64,000 bases of DNA from Coffea arabica. Taxonomy: Eukaryota; Streptophyta; Magnoliopsida; Gentianales; Rubiaceae. The first letter of the stretch is position 1. Every line of letters starts with the position of its first letter. Both the position numbers and the translations under genes were made by a program. The notes under the pieces are model-generated. The model worked only from the letters and a program-made list of their open reading frames with translations. It was not told the origin of the DNA and did not search any database. The stretch lies in the NCBI RefSeq assembly GCF_036785885.1, contig NC_092322.1, positions 37,965,994-38,029,993 of the forward strand, written 5' to 3'. Of this stretch, positions 29,665 through 40,850 are shown in pieces.

Positions 29665-30943
29665 TGTAAGTCCCAAAGACAACCAAGAGGGGGTGTGAAT
29701 TGGGTTGATTAAAATCTTAACCAAATTTATGCACTTTTTCTTTAATAAAAATTTACCTTCTTTTCTAGTAATGATCAACCAAGTAGATTAGAAGACAAGA
29801 GCAATATTGACCAGAAAAACAAGTATAGATAAGCAATGAGAATTTTATTAAACAGAAAAGTAAGATTGAGAATCAAACCAAGTGTCTACCAAGCTATCCT
29901 CAAACTTGAAGACCAATCACTATGTTGAGCAACTTCTCTTAGATGAAAGAAGATCAACTAGATGTACAATGGAGGGAGCACTTCCTCCTTGCCCTAAGCT
30001 TCACTTAGTCAAGTTAAGAAGTTTTACAATCACTCAGAAAACCCTCAACAAAGCTACACTAAAGATCCTTTCAACCACAAAAGAAATGCTCACAAGAAGT
30101 TCACACCACTTTCAAACAAATCTCACTTTGAAGACTATTTTCTTGCTAAAATATCTCTTGAGATCTTGTAAACAAAGTGTGCAAAAGTCCCTGCTTGGTT
30201 CAGGCCAGTTTGATTTTAAAGGGAACCAGAAATGGGTTTCATCAATGCTTCCAACGGATAGAAGGCAGCTGAAGAGTCAACTAGCCGTTGAGGCTGTCGG
30301 ACGTCCGACGACTATATCATCGTCCGAACCAATCGTCCGAAGAACAGCTAAGTTGAGGATCGGACGTCCGATGCGTTTATATCGTCCGACTGCACAGCGT
30401 CCGATCGCAGGCAGAGAGTTGGCTAGTCATCTTGGAATTTTTCGGACGTCCGATGCGGTTGATGAGCGTCCGATGGCAAGCGTCCGATCCTTCCGGACGT
30501 CCGATGCTACCTCACGAGCGTCCGACAGAACTTCCTTCTTGATGCTCTTTATCCTTTCGGACGTCCGACAGATTCCTTTCGGCCGTCCGACATGAGTGTT
30601 CTGTTTTTGCTTCTTCTTTTGATTGAATTGCATTTCATGACCTATTCATTCCTGATTCTTTGATAGGTAAAGACACTTATATTCGAAGAAGGTTAGATAC
30701 ATTTCAAAGAACCAAGAATAGCAAAATTGTCATACATAAAAGACACTATCTTTGATCGGAACAAAACAATGACTAAATTCATTCATATTATTCCAATCTT
30801 GTTTGCCACATCCAAAGCAACGTAGTCAGGAGTTAAACAAACATATGCTTTCTTTGTTCCATCAGACCTGATCAAAGTGTTCACTTTCTTGGTCAGTATA
30901 AACATTTCAAATTACTTTGTGATCATCAAAACCAAGAATAACA
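29665..30943 (-). repeat. 5' LTR of the copia element
   Basis: TG...CA termini, 1,279 bp, about 98.6% identical to 21014-22292, with the same CGGACGTCCG palindrome cluster near 30299-30570. Confidence 0.93.
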
Positions 30944-30948
30944 AATCA

Positions 30949-31434
30949 TCTCTGACTATTTTAATGTACAAAATAATTCTCTAAAATGCTAAGCACATAG
31001 TAGACAAAGTCTCTAATACTCAATGTGGGGGCAAGGGTTATGTGCCAAATTTGGGTGGCAAGTGCCCACTTTTCAGTTTTTGTTTTTAAAATCTATTTCG
31101 CAGCTGTTATTTTTGGTCGAAATACTATCTACATTGGACATTGTATGTTTTGCAATTGGAGTTTAGAAATTTTATTGACATTATGTAGTTTATAGATTGG
31201 AGCTTTTGAATTTCATGGATATTTGGATTGTTTGACAGGGAGTTTTAGCCCATTTAGAGGGAAGACTTTGTCGAATTTTTTGTAGAGTTTTCTTTGTGAG
31301 GGCAACTGACTATTACAAATACATGTCGCAACTTCTGTTTTTTTAAATGGTTTTTTGTTGTAAATTATTTCTTCATATAGGTACATACAAGGTTGGTGAC
31401 ACAAACTTGGGAGGTTTAGAGGCTGGGGTTGGTA
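30949..31434. other. Unassigned DNA inside the nested block
   Basis: Non-coding sequence between the copia target site and the solo-LTR target site. Together with 36996-37504 it was one continuous stretch before the solo LTR arrived. I recognise nothing in it. Confidence 0.5.
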
Positions 31435-31439
31435 CCTCT

Positions 31440-34400
31440 TGTGACGACCCCACTTCCCCCTAAGGCGAACCAAAGGGTTGGCGGGCCGTCTGCCCAGCTC
31501 TCGTCAGGACTCACGCAAGCATTCTAATCCAAATCCTTCCGAAGAATAACCTAATCTATTACAAAACAGTTTTCCCCGAATAGGATCATCCTTAAATCTA
31601 CATTAACTTCAGAGATAGCAGTGATAAAAATAACAAATCGAGGCTCTTAAACGTCCCACGTGCTACGTACCAAACCGGATAGATAAATACATAAATCCCT
31701 ATTATAAACTTACAAGCCAAGCAATCGAATTAGGGTTTACACATTTTCCAGCTTCAAGTGGCAATCCAAAAAAAATGAAAGTACATTATCCTAGATAACA
31801 CATTACAGCCCACAAAATAAGTCATAGTATTCAAATACATTCCAAAAGAGAAAACATAAGTAAGCATCCAAGCTTTCAGTTTCCAGAACCTGTTAAGGAA
31901 AACAATAAACGTGGGGTGAGCCAAAGCTCAGTGGTGCCCCAAAACATGCAATCACATAATATCAAACAGCGATTAATAACTTGGCAAATTTAAACAGTTA
32001 GGAAAGCGTATAACAGCACAAGGTAGGATACATGGGCTCTCAGGAGCCATTTCCCTTGCTTGATCACCATTTATCGTAGTTGACCCTCCGTCAACTCTCA
32101 CTACTTATAATCCATGTAGAGCGTCTTATTTTGATACCTAACCCGTCACCATTCATACCCCTGTCCCGGGCCCGCTCACCGACTAAGGACGCAGTATACT
32201 CGAGATATACCCGTAGATGATTGGTCGAGGGATTCACCCAACGACGTTATTGTAGTTAGATTCATGCATCGAGGGATTCACCCAACGACGTAACTACATT
32301 TAGATTCATGGTAGTTGGGTTCAGAAGTCGAGGGATTCACCCAACGACGCAACTACATTTAGATTCAAGGATTCAAGAGAAAAATGTTTTTGCACAAGTC
32401 ACCACTCGAACGGCTAGTGCGATAAAGTACACACAGCTCACTTCGATGGATCAAAACCATTTTCGCAACTTATCACATATCGAGTCAAGAAAGTACTTTA
32501 ACCAGGTAAGCATAGAACAGGCAGGGACACTCACCAAGAGTGGAGTTCAGATATCAAGTTGGGAATCGAATTCCGCGTCCTCGCAATATCCTAAAAACCA
32601 AATTTTGAAACTATAAGTTTCTATTCAGTTTTTAAGCTTATACACATCGAGATATACCTAATATACTACTAGATTACTTCCCTTAGAAAAATTAAGAATC
32701 CACTTAGGTTGAAACTTGACAAAAGTAGAAGAAATGTTTATTATAGTTTTCCTTGAGATACTTTTCCTTATAAAAGGGTATCTAATATTATTTTCTTGAA
32801 ATAAGTCGACAAACCTCTTAAAATCCACGTTAGGAAGTTACTTTGAACATTTCTTTAAAGCTACGGCTCTTGCAAAAATTATCACTAAAACTATTTTTCC
32901 TAAAATAAGGTTTCTTGCCGAGCACGTTTCTATGCTTTTAACGAAAATTATTAAAATTCTTATTTCGGAACTTTTCCTACCGACAACTATCCAAGGCAAA
33001 ACTTAAAGAAAGAAAAAGGAATTAAAATAAGACTTAGAGTTTTCAAAAGCTAGAGAATTTATTTTCTATAACTAGCAAGGCTAGTTTGAGCTAAAGGAAA
33101 AATTGTCGGGTTGGAAAATTTAGGCAAAACACTAGATACTGAGTTTTATAAACTAATACTAGCTGAAAAATATTTTTGAGTAGTTTGATCACAGTTACTC
33201 GAGTTCGCAAGGTCGAAACGACTTCCACAGCTTCGATTCCGTTTCGAAATCATATGATGGCTCAAATTTGGCGACATGGCAAAAATCACATAGCAAATCA
33301 CTAGGGCTTCTTCAATCATTAGCCCTAAATTTCAACAGATGCATTTCTGATAAAAATAAAATGAATGACCAAGGCTTCGTCAATCATTAGCACTTGGTTT
33401 TAGCAAGCTCATCTTAAACAAATAAAAATGAAGGTAAGGCCTCCAAGAAATTCCAGCAATTAAATTTCATAACCCAGTAATACTTATAAAATCATTCAAA
33501 TGGCCAAGGCTTCATCAATCATTAGCCCTTGACAACATCAATCACTTCCAACCACAATTCAATCAAGAATTCAAACCACAAGTAAGCTAAATGTTCGATC
33601 CAAATCTAAATTCAATTTCACGAAGAAACAGGACATTCATACAAAACAGTCTACTTTGAGGATTCACAGACAGCAGTACACATGGAGGAAAAATATGAAA
33701 TTTCTACAGAACAAAGGCCTATGGTTCTAGTTTCAAATGCCACTAACGGCACTTTAAACGGATTTTCCTACACCAAGATACATGCATTTCACTGAGACTG
33801 GTCAGGGATATCCGAAAATCTGAAATTTCATTTTTCATTTGTGAAAAACTCCTTTTTCACTTTTAACGCCTTAATGTTTTTATTCAAACCATCCATACAT
33901 TTCTTATAAAACTCCAAAACAACACATTCCAGGCATTTCCATCCATCATGTCTCAAGGAAAAAAAATTTAAAAACCATGCTACGATTCCAACTCACCCTT
34001 CGGCTACCACAAAAGAAATTCCAGCATGTATATACCAACATTTCTGGTTCCATCTTCCGATTTATCAAATATTTCATTGCTAAACAACTTACACAACTTA
34101 AAACTTACAACTCTTATGTATTTCTAAACCATTATATTCCAAGGAAAAAAAAATAAAATAAATTTCCAGAAACCAATAAAACTTTCAAAAGACAAACTGA
34201 AATTTCTGGCTCAACCTTGCGGCTTCCAAAATTTTTCCAGCAACGAATATACTTTAGATCAAATTTTCCTTTGGTTTAAACATGGTGTTAGGTACTCAAA
34301 TCCAGCATGTAAACACTTAGCTAGCTATTAAAAATTTCCACTTCAAAACCAGATTCATACAGCAACTAAAATCATCCAGAAAAATCCAGAAATCTGTCTA

Positions 34401-36990
34401 TCAGCCACGGATGAACATGCATGAAGAGACGTTCTGTTTTCATTTTATTTTTCTGGGTTTAAAACATGCTTTTAAACTCTCAACTCCCTCATGCAATTAC
34501 TTAGCTAGAAAGTAAACATTTCCAGTTCAGAAATCAAGTTCAATTAACAGCCATTAACATCAAAATTTTCTAAAAATTTTCCTGCTTGGCTCGGATTAAC
34601 ATGCATAGGCAGATTGCATTTTTAGTTTATTTTTCTGGTTTAAACTAACTAATTAACTACATGTAGAGCCTAATTAACTTGTTATTAACTATCTAATTAT
34701 GGTTATAAGCTCAAACAACAAAATTAAACCAACACAGGCTGCAAAAAATCAAGCTAAGCTCTCGGCAAAATCAGAAACTCTTCCAGCATTTGCTTAGTCA
34801 CAATCCAATTTTTTTTTTTCGGCTAAACCTTGTATTTTGCACTTAAATTTCACACGCACAACTGCTGAATTAATTAGCTATCATTTCCAGACCAGAAATC
34901 AGTTCGGCAACACAATATTCATCCATAACTCCAGAATTTTGTGCAACTACTCTCGGATGAGCTTGCATGTAGCAGATTCTGTTTCATTTTTATTTTCTAG
35001 CGTAATCCAGGCTAGTTAACTTCATGCATGACTTTATCATCTTGTTTTCAGGTGGTTAAACACAATTACAAACTCTGCTCATCCCAAAATTAACGAATTA
35101 AGGCTGCAAATTCCCAGCTCAAGCTCTCAGCAGTACCAATTTTTTTTCAAACCAATTTCTGGTAACTTAATCCTTTATCCAAACATACAACTCTCACATG
35201 CATGCCTCTAAACAGCCTCATCTACCCATAATCAACTAGTTCAAGTCCAGATATTACCTCAACCTGGAGTTCACACACACGGCTGGCAGCAGAAATAATT
35301 TTCCTCCCTTCAACAGCCCAGAAATGGCAGACCGCTATCTCTCTCTCTCTCTCCCTTGCTCTGGCTTGCGGCTGGATGAAGGAAATTTGGTCTCAAGCTC
35401 TTCACCAGCTCACGGATGGAAGGCAGAATGGATCGCAAGTCACTCTCTTCCCTCTCTAAGTTACGGACAGAAAGAAAAGAAACAAGAAGCTCGGCTCCCT
35501 CTTGCTCACTCTTGTCGATGGAACCGAGGCTACAGCTCTCACTCCCTCTTGCTCTCGGTCTAAGGCAGAGGAAGAGGTGAGGTGTAGTTATGGTGAGGGA
35601 GAGTAGAGGCTGCGGTGAAGTTTTGCAGAGAAAATGAGATAGTGAAGGGCGGTATCTCGGTATTAAGAAGGAAGGAAATGGTTTGCGGTTTGGTTGCGCA
35701 GAGAAGGAATTGGAATTGTGGTTTTAGATGTGAAATAGAGAGGATGGTATTGTGGTGCCGTGGTTTAAGATAAAGGATTGCGTGTGTACGAGTAGGTTGC
35801 GTATCGAATTGGTGATAGTTGCAGTGATTTAACTTGCGGTCAGAGGATTTGTTTGGTTTGCATGGAAATGTAAGGGCATTTTAGACTTTTCACTTTGCTC
35901 CCTAACCTCAACTTAATTTCTCAATTCTAACTTAATTCTAAAAATTATCCCCAAGCATGATTTGAACGCCTAATCATCCACTAGTATACCTAAACCATTT
36001 TTATCGAATATTATCGATTAAACTTTAAACATTAAGGTGCCTAGTAATTCCTATATTATTTAGCAATTAAATTAGTTATTAGAATTTCCAATTATTATTT
36101 CTCAAGAAGTAAAGTTAGTCTAACTCGAAATTTATCGATTTAGTATAATAAAGTCAAGTGAAATAATAATTTAATACAAGTGTGTCAGTTTGCACATAAA
36201 AATTATATTTACGCATTTATTGTGAAAACAAAGAAGGATAAGACTATAATTATCGTAATTTTCACGCCTTAAGTATGTTTAGTATATTAGTATCATGTTT
36301 ATCTAAAATTCATTGGTTTTCATCTTAACGCGAGAATTCCTATTAACATTTAACATTATTACCTAATTATTTTAAACTATTAAAATCAAGTTTGACCTTA
36401 ATATAAAAATTTGACGTTCTTAATATTCGTTTATCCATTTATATCAACATTTATTAACTTAATCATTATTAACGCTTAAGATTAGCTATCGGAATTCAAA
36501 GAGGTTTAATTGTTAAATCAATGAAATAATTTACCTTCGAAATATGAATTTAATGAAACAAAACTAGAAATTTAATAGTTTAGCACAATTCTTTTATTTT
36601 GCACATAAAATTTATTGGTTTTGGTCTTAACGTGAAATTTCTTATTAGTATTTAACGTTATTCACTAATTAGGTTTAATTATTGGAATTCAAGGAATTTT
36701 ATATAATTAATCTACTCAGGTAGCATTAATTTTTAACATAAAGAAAACTAAGTATTTTAGCATTTTATTTTAAGGCGATAAATTATTCTAACTCCAGATG
36801 TATTAATTTAGTCTAGCAAAGTCAAGAAAATTCATATCTTGGGAAAATTATATTATTTCTCACATAAAATTGTTTTTACGGACTTATTTGCAGACAAGGG
36901 AAATTAATGCTAAAATTTATTAAAAAGTTAAAAGAAATGCAAATGAAATACAAAATGATATTTATATATATATTTTTCAGGGTTCTCACA
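31440..36990 (-). mobile_element. 5.5-kb solo LTR, Ty3/gypsy (Tekay/Del-like)
   Basis: TGTGACGACCCC...GGTTCTCACA, 5,551 bp, with target duplication CCTCT (31435-31439 and 36991-36995) and no internal region. The motifs CCCCACTTCCCCCTAAGG and GGGGTGAGCCAAAGCTCAGT resemble Tekay/Del-type LTRs. By analogy the sense strand is probably minus (starting TGTGAGAACCC). Internal repeats include three TCGAGGGATTCACCCAACGACG units at 32220-32350, CAATCATTAGC repeats at 33310-33530, and degenerate ~200-bp units at 34400-35020. It is left by recombination between two LTRs. Confidence 0.82.
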
Positions 36991-36995
36991 CCTCT

Positions 36996-37504
36996 AATAT
37001 CCTGACCACAGAAGTTGGCTAGATTCGAATTTGATACAAGTCATTCGGTAATATATTTTATATTACAACTTTTGGATTTTTGACGCCGAATTGAAATAGT
37101 ATGTTTTGTTAAACTTCTGGATGTAGAAGAGGAAATTAGAACACGTTAATGGATTTATTTTAAGTCGAATCGATGGATTTAAAGTTAAATCTAATCTTGT
37201 AGTCTATATTTACAATATATGCATGTCGAGGTTAGGAAAATAACAGATAATGCTGTCAAGTGGCCTTTGGATATAGCCAAAAAAATCTTATTGTGTTGTT
37301 GATGAAAATAGCATACGTATATGAACATAGATCTTGATAGCTATATGGATGTGGAGCCCAAAAATTGATTAAATATTCTTCCAAATCGCATGTCAATCAA
37401 CTCTCTTTTGCAATTCTTAGGCGGCTCATAGTTGTTAGGGTTTTAAAATTTGCCTTGATTATCGCTTTATATTTTTAATCAAAATAGTAATCCTGCCAAT
37501 AATT
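36996..37504. other. Unassigned DNA inside the nested block
   Basis: AT-rich non-coding sequence between the solo LTR and the reversed Athila-like piece. Nothing is recognised. Confidence 0.5.
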
Positions 37505-37538
37505 GTAAAAGAAGGGCAACGGTACTTCTCTGAAGTTG

Positions 37539-38822
37539 TCAAAACAGGGATGGATCGGGCGCGAACTGAGGAGCAATTCCCGCCAGATTTTGTGCCATGC
37601 TATGTAAGTTGATGCCAATGTGGGTTACGCGAGTCTCCAGTCTCTCAACGGTATTGCGAAGTTGGGTCCACTCCTCGGCCGTTGGGGTGGGATGGGGTGG
37701 AGCGGAGGATGATGGGTCAGGATCGCCGCCCTCAGTGGAAGCTCGGGCAAAAGATGACCGAGGGGGAGGGCGTAGCGGACCCGGGGGAACTACCTCCCAA
37801 CCATTGTCGCCCTCCCGAACTAAACCCATTTTCTCTAAGCACGGGATATCCAAAGGCTCCATTTGACAGGCTATATGCAAGTTATGGTTAGAAATATCAA
37901 GTACATGCAAATTAATAGCCAAGTGAGTAATGTAAGACCCAAGAATCAAGGGGCGCTTCTTTTTAGGCAAAATGGACTTGAACTGAGACGCGAGCCAACA
38001 TCCAAGGTTAACCTTAATATTGTTATGCATGCACCATATAAAGAAAAATTCGGGTTTAGACAGAATGCCCGAACTATCTCGCCTACCCGAGAAACTATAG
38101 GATAAAAAGCGGTGGATATAGCGAGAAGCCGGGTCCTTCAGATAAGAACCCTTAGATAGACGAGGGTCATAGTTATCCCTGTCTACAGACATCTCATCCC
38201 AAATATGGCGATAGCGGGAGAAAAAAAATTGGACATAGTCATAGGCACTCTCGGCATACTCCCGAGACTCGACATAGATAGGATCAATAAAATCCAGGGC
38301 CAGGTTGAAGTCGGTTATGGAATAGTGGAACTCCTGACCCATTAAACGAAAGCGGATGACATTAGGGGTAGAAACTGTGTAACCCGTGGGGAGGTCGAAC
38401 TCAAATGTGGCATAGAACTCCCTAACTAACTCAACAAAGGCCGCGAGGACAGTAATACGAGAATAGGGGAGCCACCCAATGGCCTCAATCAAATCGTCAA
38501 AACCAACGCGAATATTTAGGAGGCCCAAGGTGGCGGCGTCCCGATAACGACATGGGATAATCCGCCGTTCACAAACCGCAGCATATCGCCGCTTGTCGGC
38601 GAACCTGGTGAAGTCCAATTAACCCCCAAAATGTATAGGGTCAGAGATATGGACGCCTCTTTGCCTCCCAAGACGAGCCCTCCTCCCAGAGGAGGAAGGG
38701 TCGTGCGAGGGGTCAGAGGCGGGAATGGAGTGCTGGGGTGGAAGGGGCTGTGGGGTCCTAAGGGTCCTAGATCTAGAAGAGGAAGACCGTGATTTGACCA
38801 TGGTAGCTAGCAGGTGACCCAA
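37539..38822 (-). mobile_element. env-like ORF of the reversed Athila-like piece
   Basis: The main frame (37539-38618) reads about 359 codons with FEFDLPTGYTVSTPNVIRF, FRLMGQEFHYSITDFNLALDF and FFFIWCMHNNIKVNLGCWL. It ends in a Pro/Ser-rich tail with a possible short coiled coil (LRNTVERLETRV). Upstream sequence (38619-38822) has the basic, Ser/Arg-rich start seen in the 44350 copy. It is broken. The function of this ORF family is unknown. Confidence 0.75.
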
Positions 38823-39529
38823 TCAATAGAAAGCACAATTCAAGCACCCACAGGTTATAAAAATTACCTCAATAAAAACAGCAAATGCAACCAACAAGCA
38901 CTGAAAGCAATTTAGTCAAAAGCATAAACAACGCAGCCCAACCACAATAAGCAATGGAAGTGCCACAGTAGGCTTCTAATATACGAATAGATGCAGAGAT
39001 TACCCAAAAATGTAGTAAATGGACTCAAGTGTTATAAAAAAAACAACTCCAACAAAGCAGTGACCACAATAGCCGTCCAAATCAACTAACAAATGTAGAA
39101 TGTAGTCACCCACAATACCAAAACAAAGCCCCCAACAATGCAATAAGACACATTAGCACCCAAAATCTAAAAAATTGCCGCCAATTGGACAGCTAATGGC
39201 ACAGGCAACCAACCAAAAGGCCTAGCACAGCAGATCAGAATTTGAGCAACAATGTAACCACAAGAACTCAAACTTTAAAACAATCAAGTATCCTCAAATA
39301 GAAGCAACAACGATAGTCAAAAGATCTCAACCAGTACTACTGGTGAGTCACAGGGAAAAATTAAAGCAAACGGCCAACAATTCAATAAATAGCAGAAAAT
39401 ATCCCTACTATGGCAGCAATTAAACCCAACTCTGTCCGAAATTTATCCTAGAAAATGCCCAAATTATCACTTCATTTAACCATCAAGAAATCCAACCACT
39501 AATTTTAGAGAGTGAAACTAATTGGGGTA

Positions 39530-40252
39530 GAATTTACAATACCTCCACCTGTCTAAATTGGATAGGTGGTGACTTAGAGGAGGCGGCTGCGAAGAGGTAG
39601 GAGAAAGAGGTGCTGAGGTAGGGAGGCACGGCCGTGGGCTGTGGGTAAAGTGGAGAGAGGGAGGGAGAAAAGCGCGGCCTGCGGCTGTCGAGCCTGGTGG
39701 TGTGCGCAAGACAGCAGAGGAAGGGAGAGCTGGTGGAAGTCGCACGATCTGGTGGCGGACGAGCAAACTCGCGGCAGCTCCTGGCGGCGCGCGAGGGACA
39801 GAGGAAAGCTGGGGTGGACGGCGGCGTGAGTGGGCTGGAGTTGCGCGTGCACGAGGTGGAAGACAGCAGGGACGGCGTGAGCTGGTGGCGCGGCTGCCGA
39901 AGTGCGGCGGGCACGCAGGCGGCGCGACAGGCAGCGACGCGCGGGGCTGCTGTGATGGTGGTTGTAGAGCTTGAGCAGGCGGCGGCGCGTAGCTCAGCGG
40001 AGAGAGGCGCGCAAGTTGGTGGCGGTGAGCTGAAGTGCAGCTCGTTCGCTAAGTGGAGAGAGAGCAGAGGGGGAGCTGGGTGGATAGGCGGCGGCGGTTG
40101 AAGAAGAAAAGAAAAGGGGAAAGAGGGAAAGCAGCGGGGAAGAAGGAAGAAAGAAGAGAAAGAAAGAAAGAAAGAAGAAAAGAAGGAAAGAAAGAAAAAG
40201 AAAAGAAGAAAAAGAAAAGGAAATTTTTTTTATTTATTTTTATTATTTCTTT

Positions 40253-40284
<32 letters not shown>

Positions 40285-40380
40285 TTTTTTTTTAAAGGCT
40301 TAGAAAGAAAAATAATCTATTCTTTTCCTTTTAATGAAAGTAGTAAAAATAATAATAATAAATTTTTTCTCTTTTTTTTT
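39530..40380. other. GC-rich then purine-rich low-complexity tract
   Basis: 39540-40090 is GC-rich (GGCGGCG-like) and 40100-40230 is a GAAA/AAG tract followed by a TA run. It is the mirror of 16380-16860 in the other Athila-like copy, so it is element spacer. Overlapping long frames on both strands are composition by-products. Confidence 0.6.
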
Positions 40381-40850
40381 TTGAATTCATGTTTTCGGTC
40401 GTCAAACACCGCGTGGGCATGCCAAGATTACAAAACATCCACTGAGCTCAGAAGACACAAACACCGCGTGGGCACGCCAAAATCGGTTTTCGTCCTCTGA
40501 TCTCAGGAGACATAAACAACGCGTGGGCACGCCAAGATTTCACTTCCTGATTGCAGTGAAGGAAATATTAATACTGATACTACCCAACGAGGAAACGATA
40601 AAATGAAAGAAATAAACAACTAAAAACAATAAAATCAATATTCGGGTTGCCTCCCAAAAGAGCGCCTTTCTTTAGTGTCTTTGGCTAGACATAGCATATA
40701 ATTTGCTTAATCCAAGCAAATTGGGTCCTCCAAATGCATTGTCTCTACCCATTTAACTGGAGCCCTATCATAATATGGCTTGAGACGATGACCATTCACC
40801 ACAAATTTCTTCTCCGTCTTTAGACTCTGGACACTGCACCATAATCAAAG

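Larger units (their letters stand above)
21014..30943 (-). mobile_element. Sirevirus-type Ty1/copia element with env-like ORF
   Basis: The element is 9,930 bp with equal 1,279-bp LTRs (21014-22292 and 29665-30943) and target duplication AATCA (21009-21013 and 30944-30948). On the minus strand the order is LTR, PBS, gag, pol, env-like ORF, polypurine tract, LTR. The LTRs differ at about 15-20 positions (about 1.4%), so the insertion is young, roughly under a million years at usual plant rates. It looks nearly whole, with perhaps two or three breaks. Confidence 0.95.
37505..40850 (-). mobile_element. Inner piece of a second Athila-like element
   Basis: On the minus strand it runs from the end of integrase (KKFVVNGHRLKPYY near 40830) through GGGAGGCAACCCG, three GCGTGGGCACGCC repeats (40400-40545), a purine/GC-rich spacer and an env-like ORF, ending just after it. 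No LTRs or target duplication are found. It is a fossil, broken at least at both edges. It is similar in order to 15650-17146 plus 44200-45700 but diverged, so it is a separate family member. Confidence 0.8.

Noticed and set aside
35324-35563. 79-residue frame after a CT run
   Set aside because: Inside the solo LTR, low complexity, no domain.
39518-40101. Dense long frames on both strands
   Set aside because: GC-rich low-complexity spacer of the reversed Athila-like piece; no codon pattern favours one frame.
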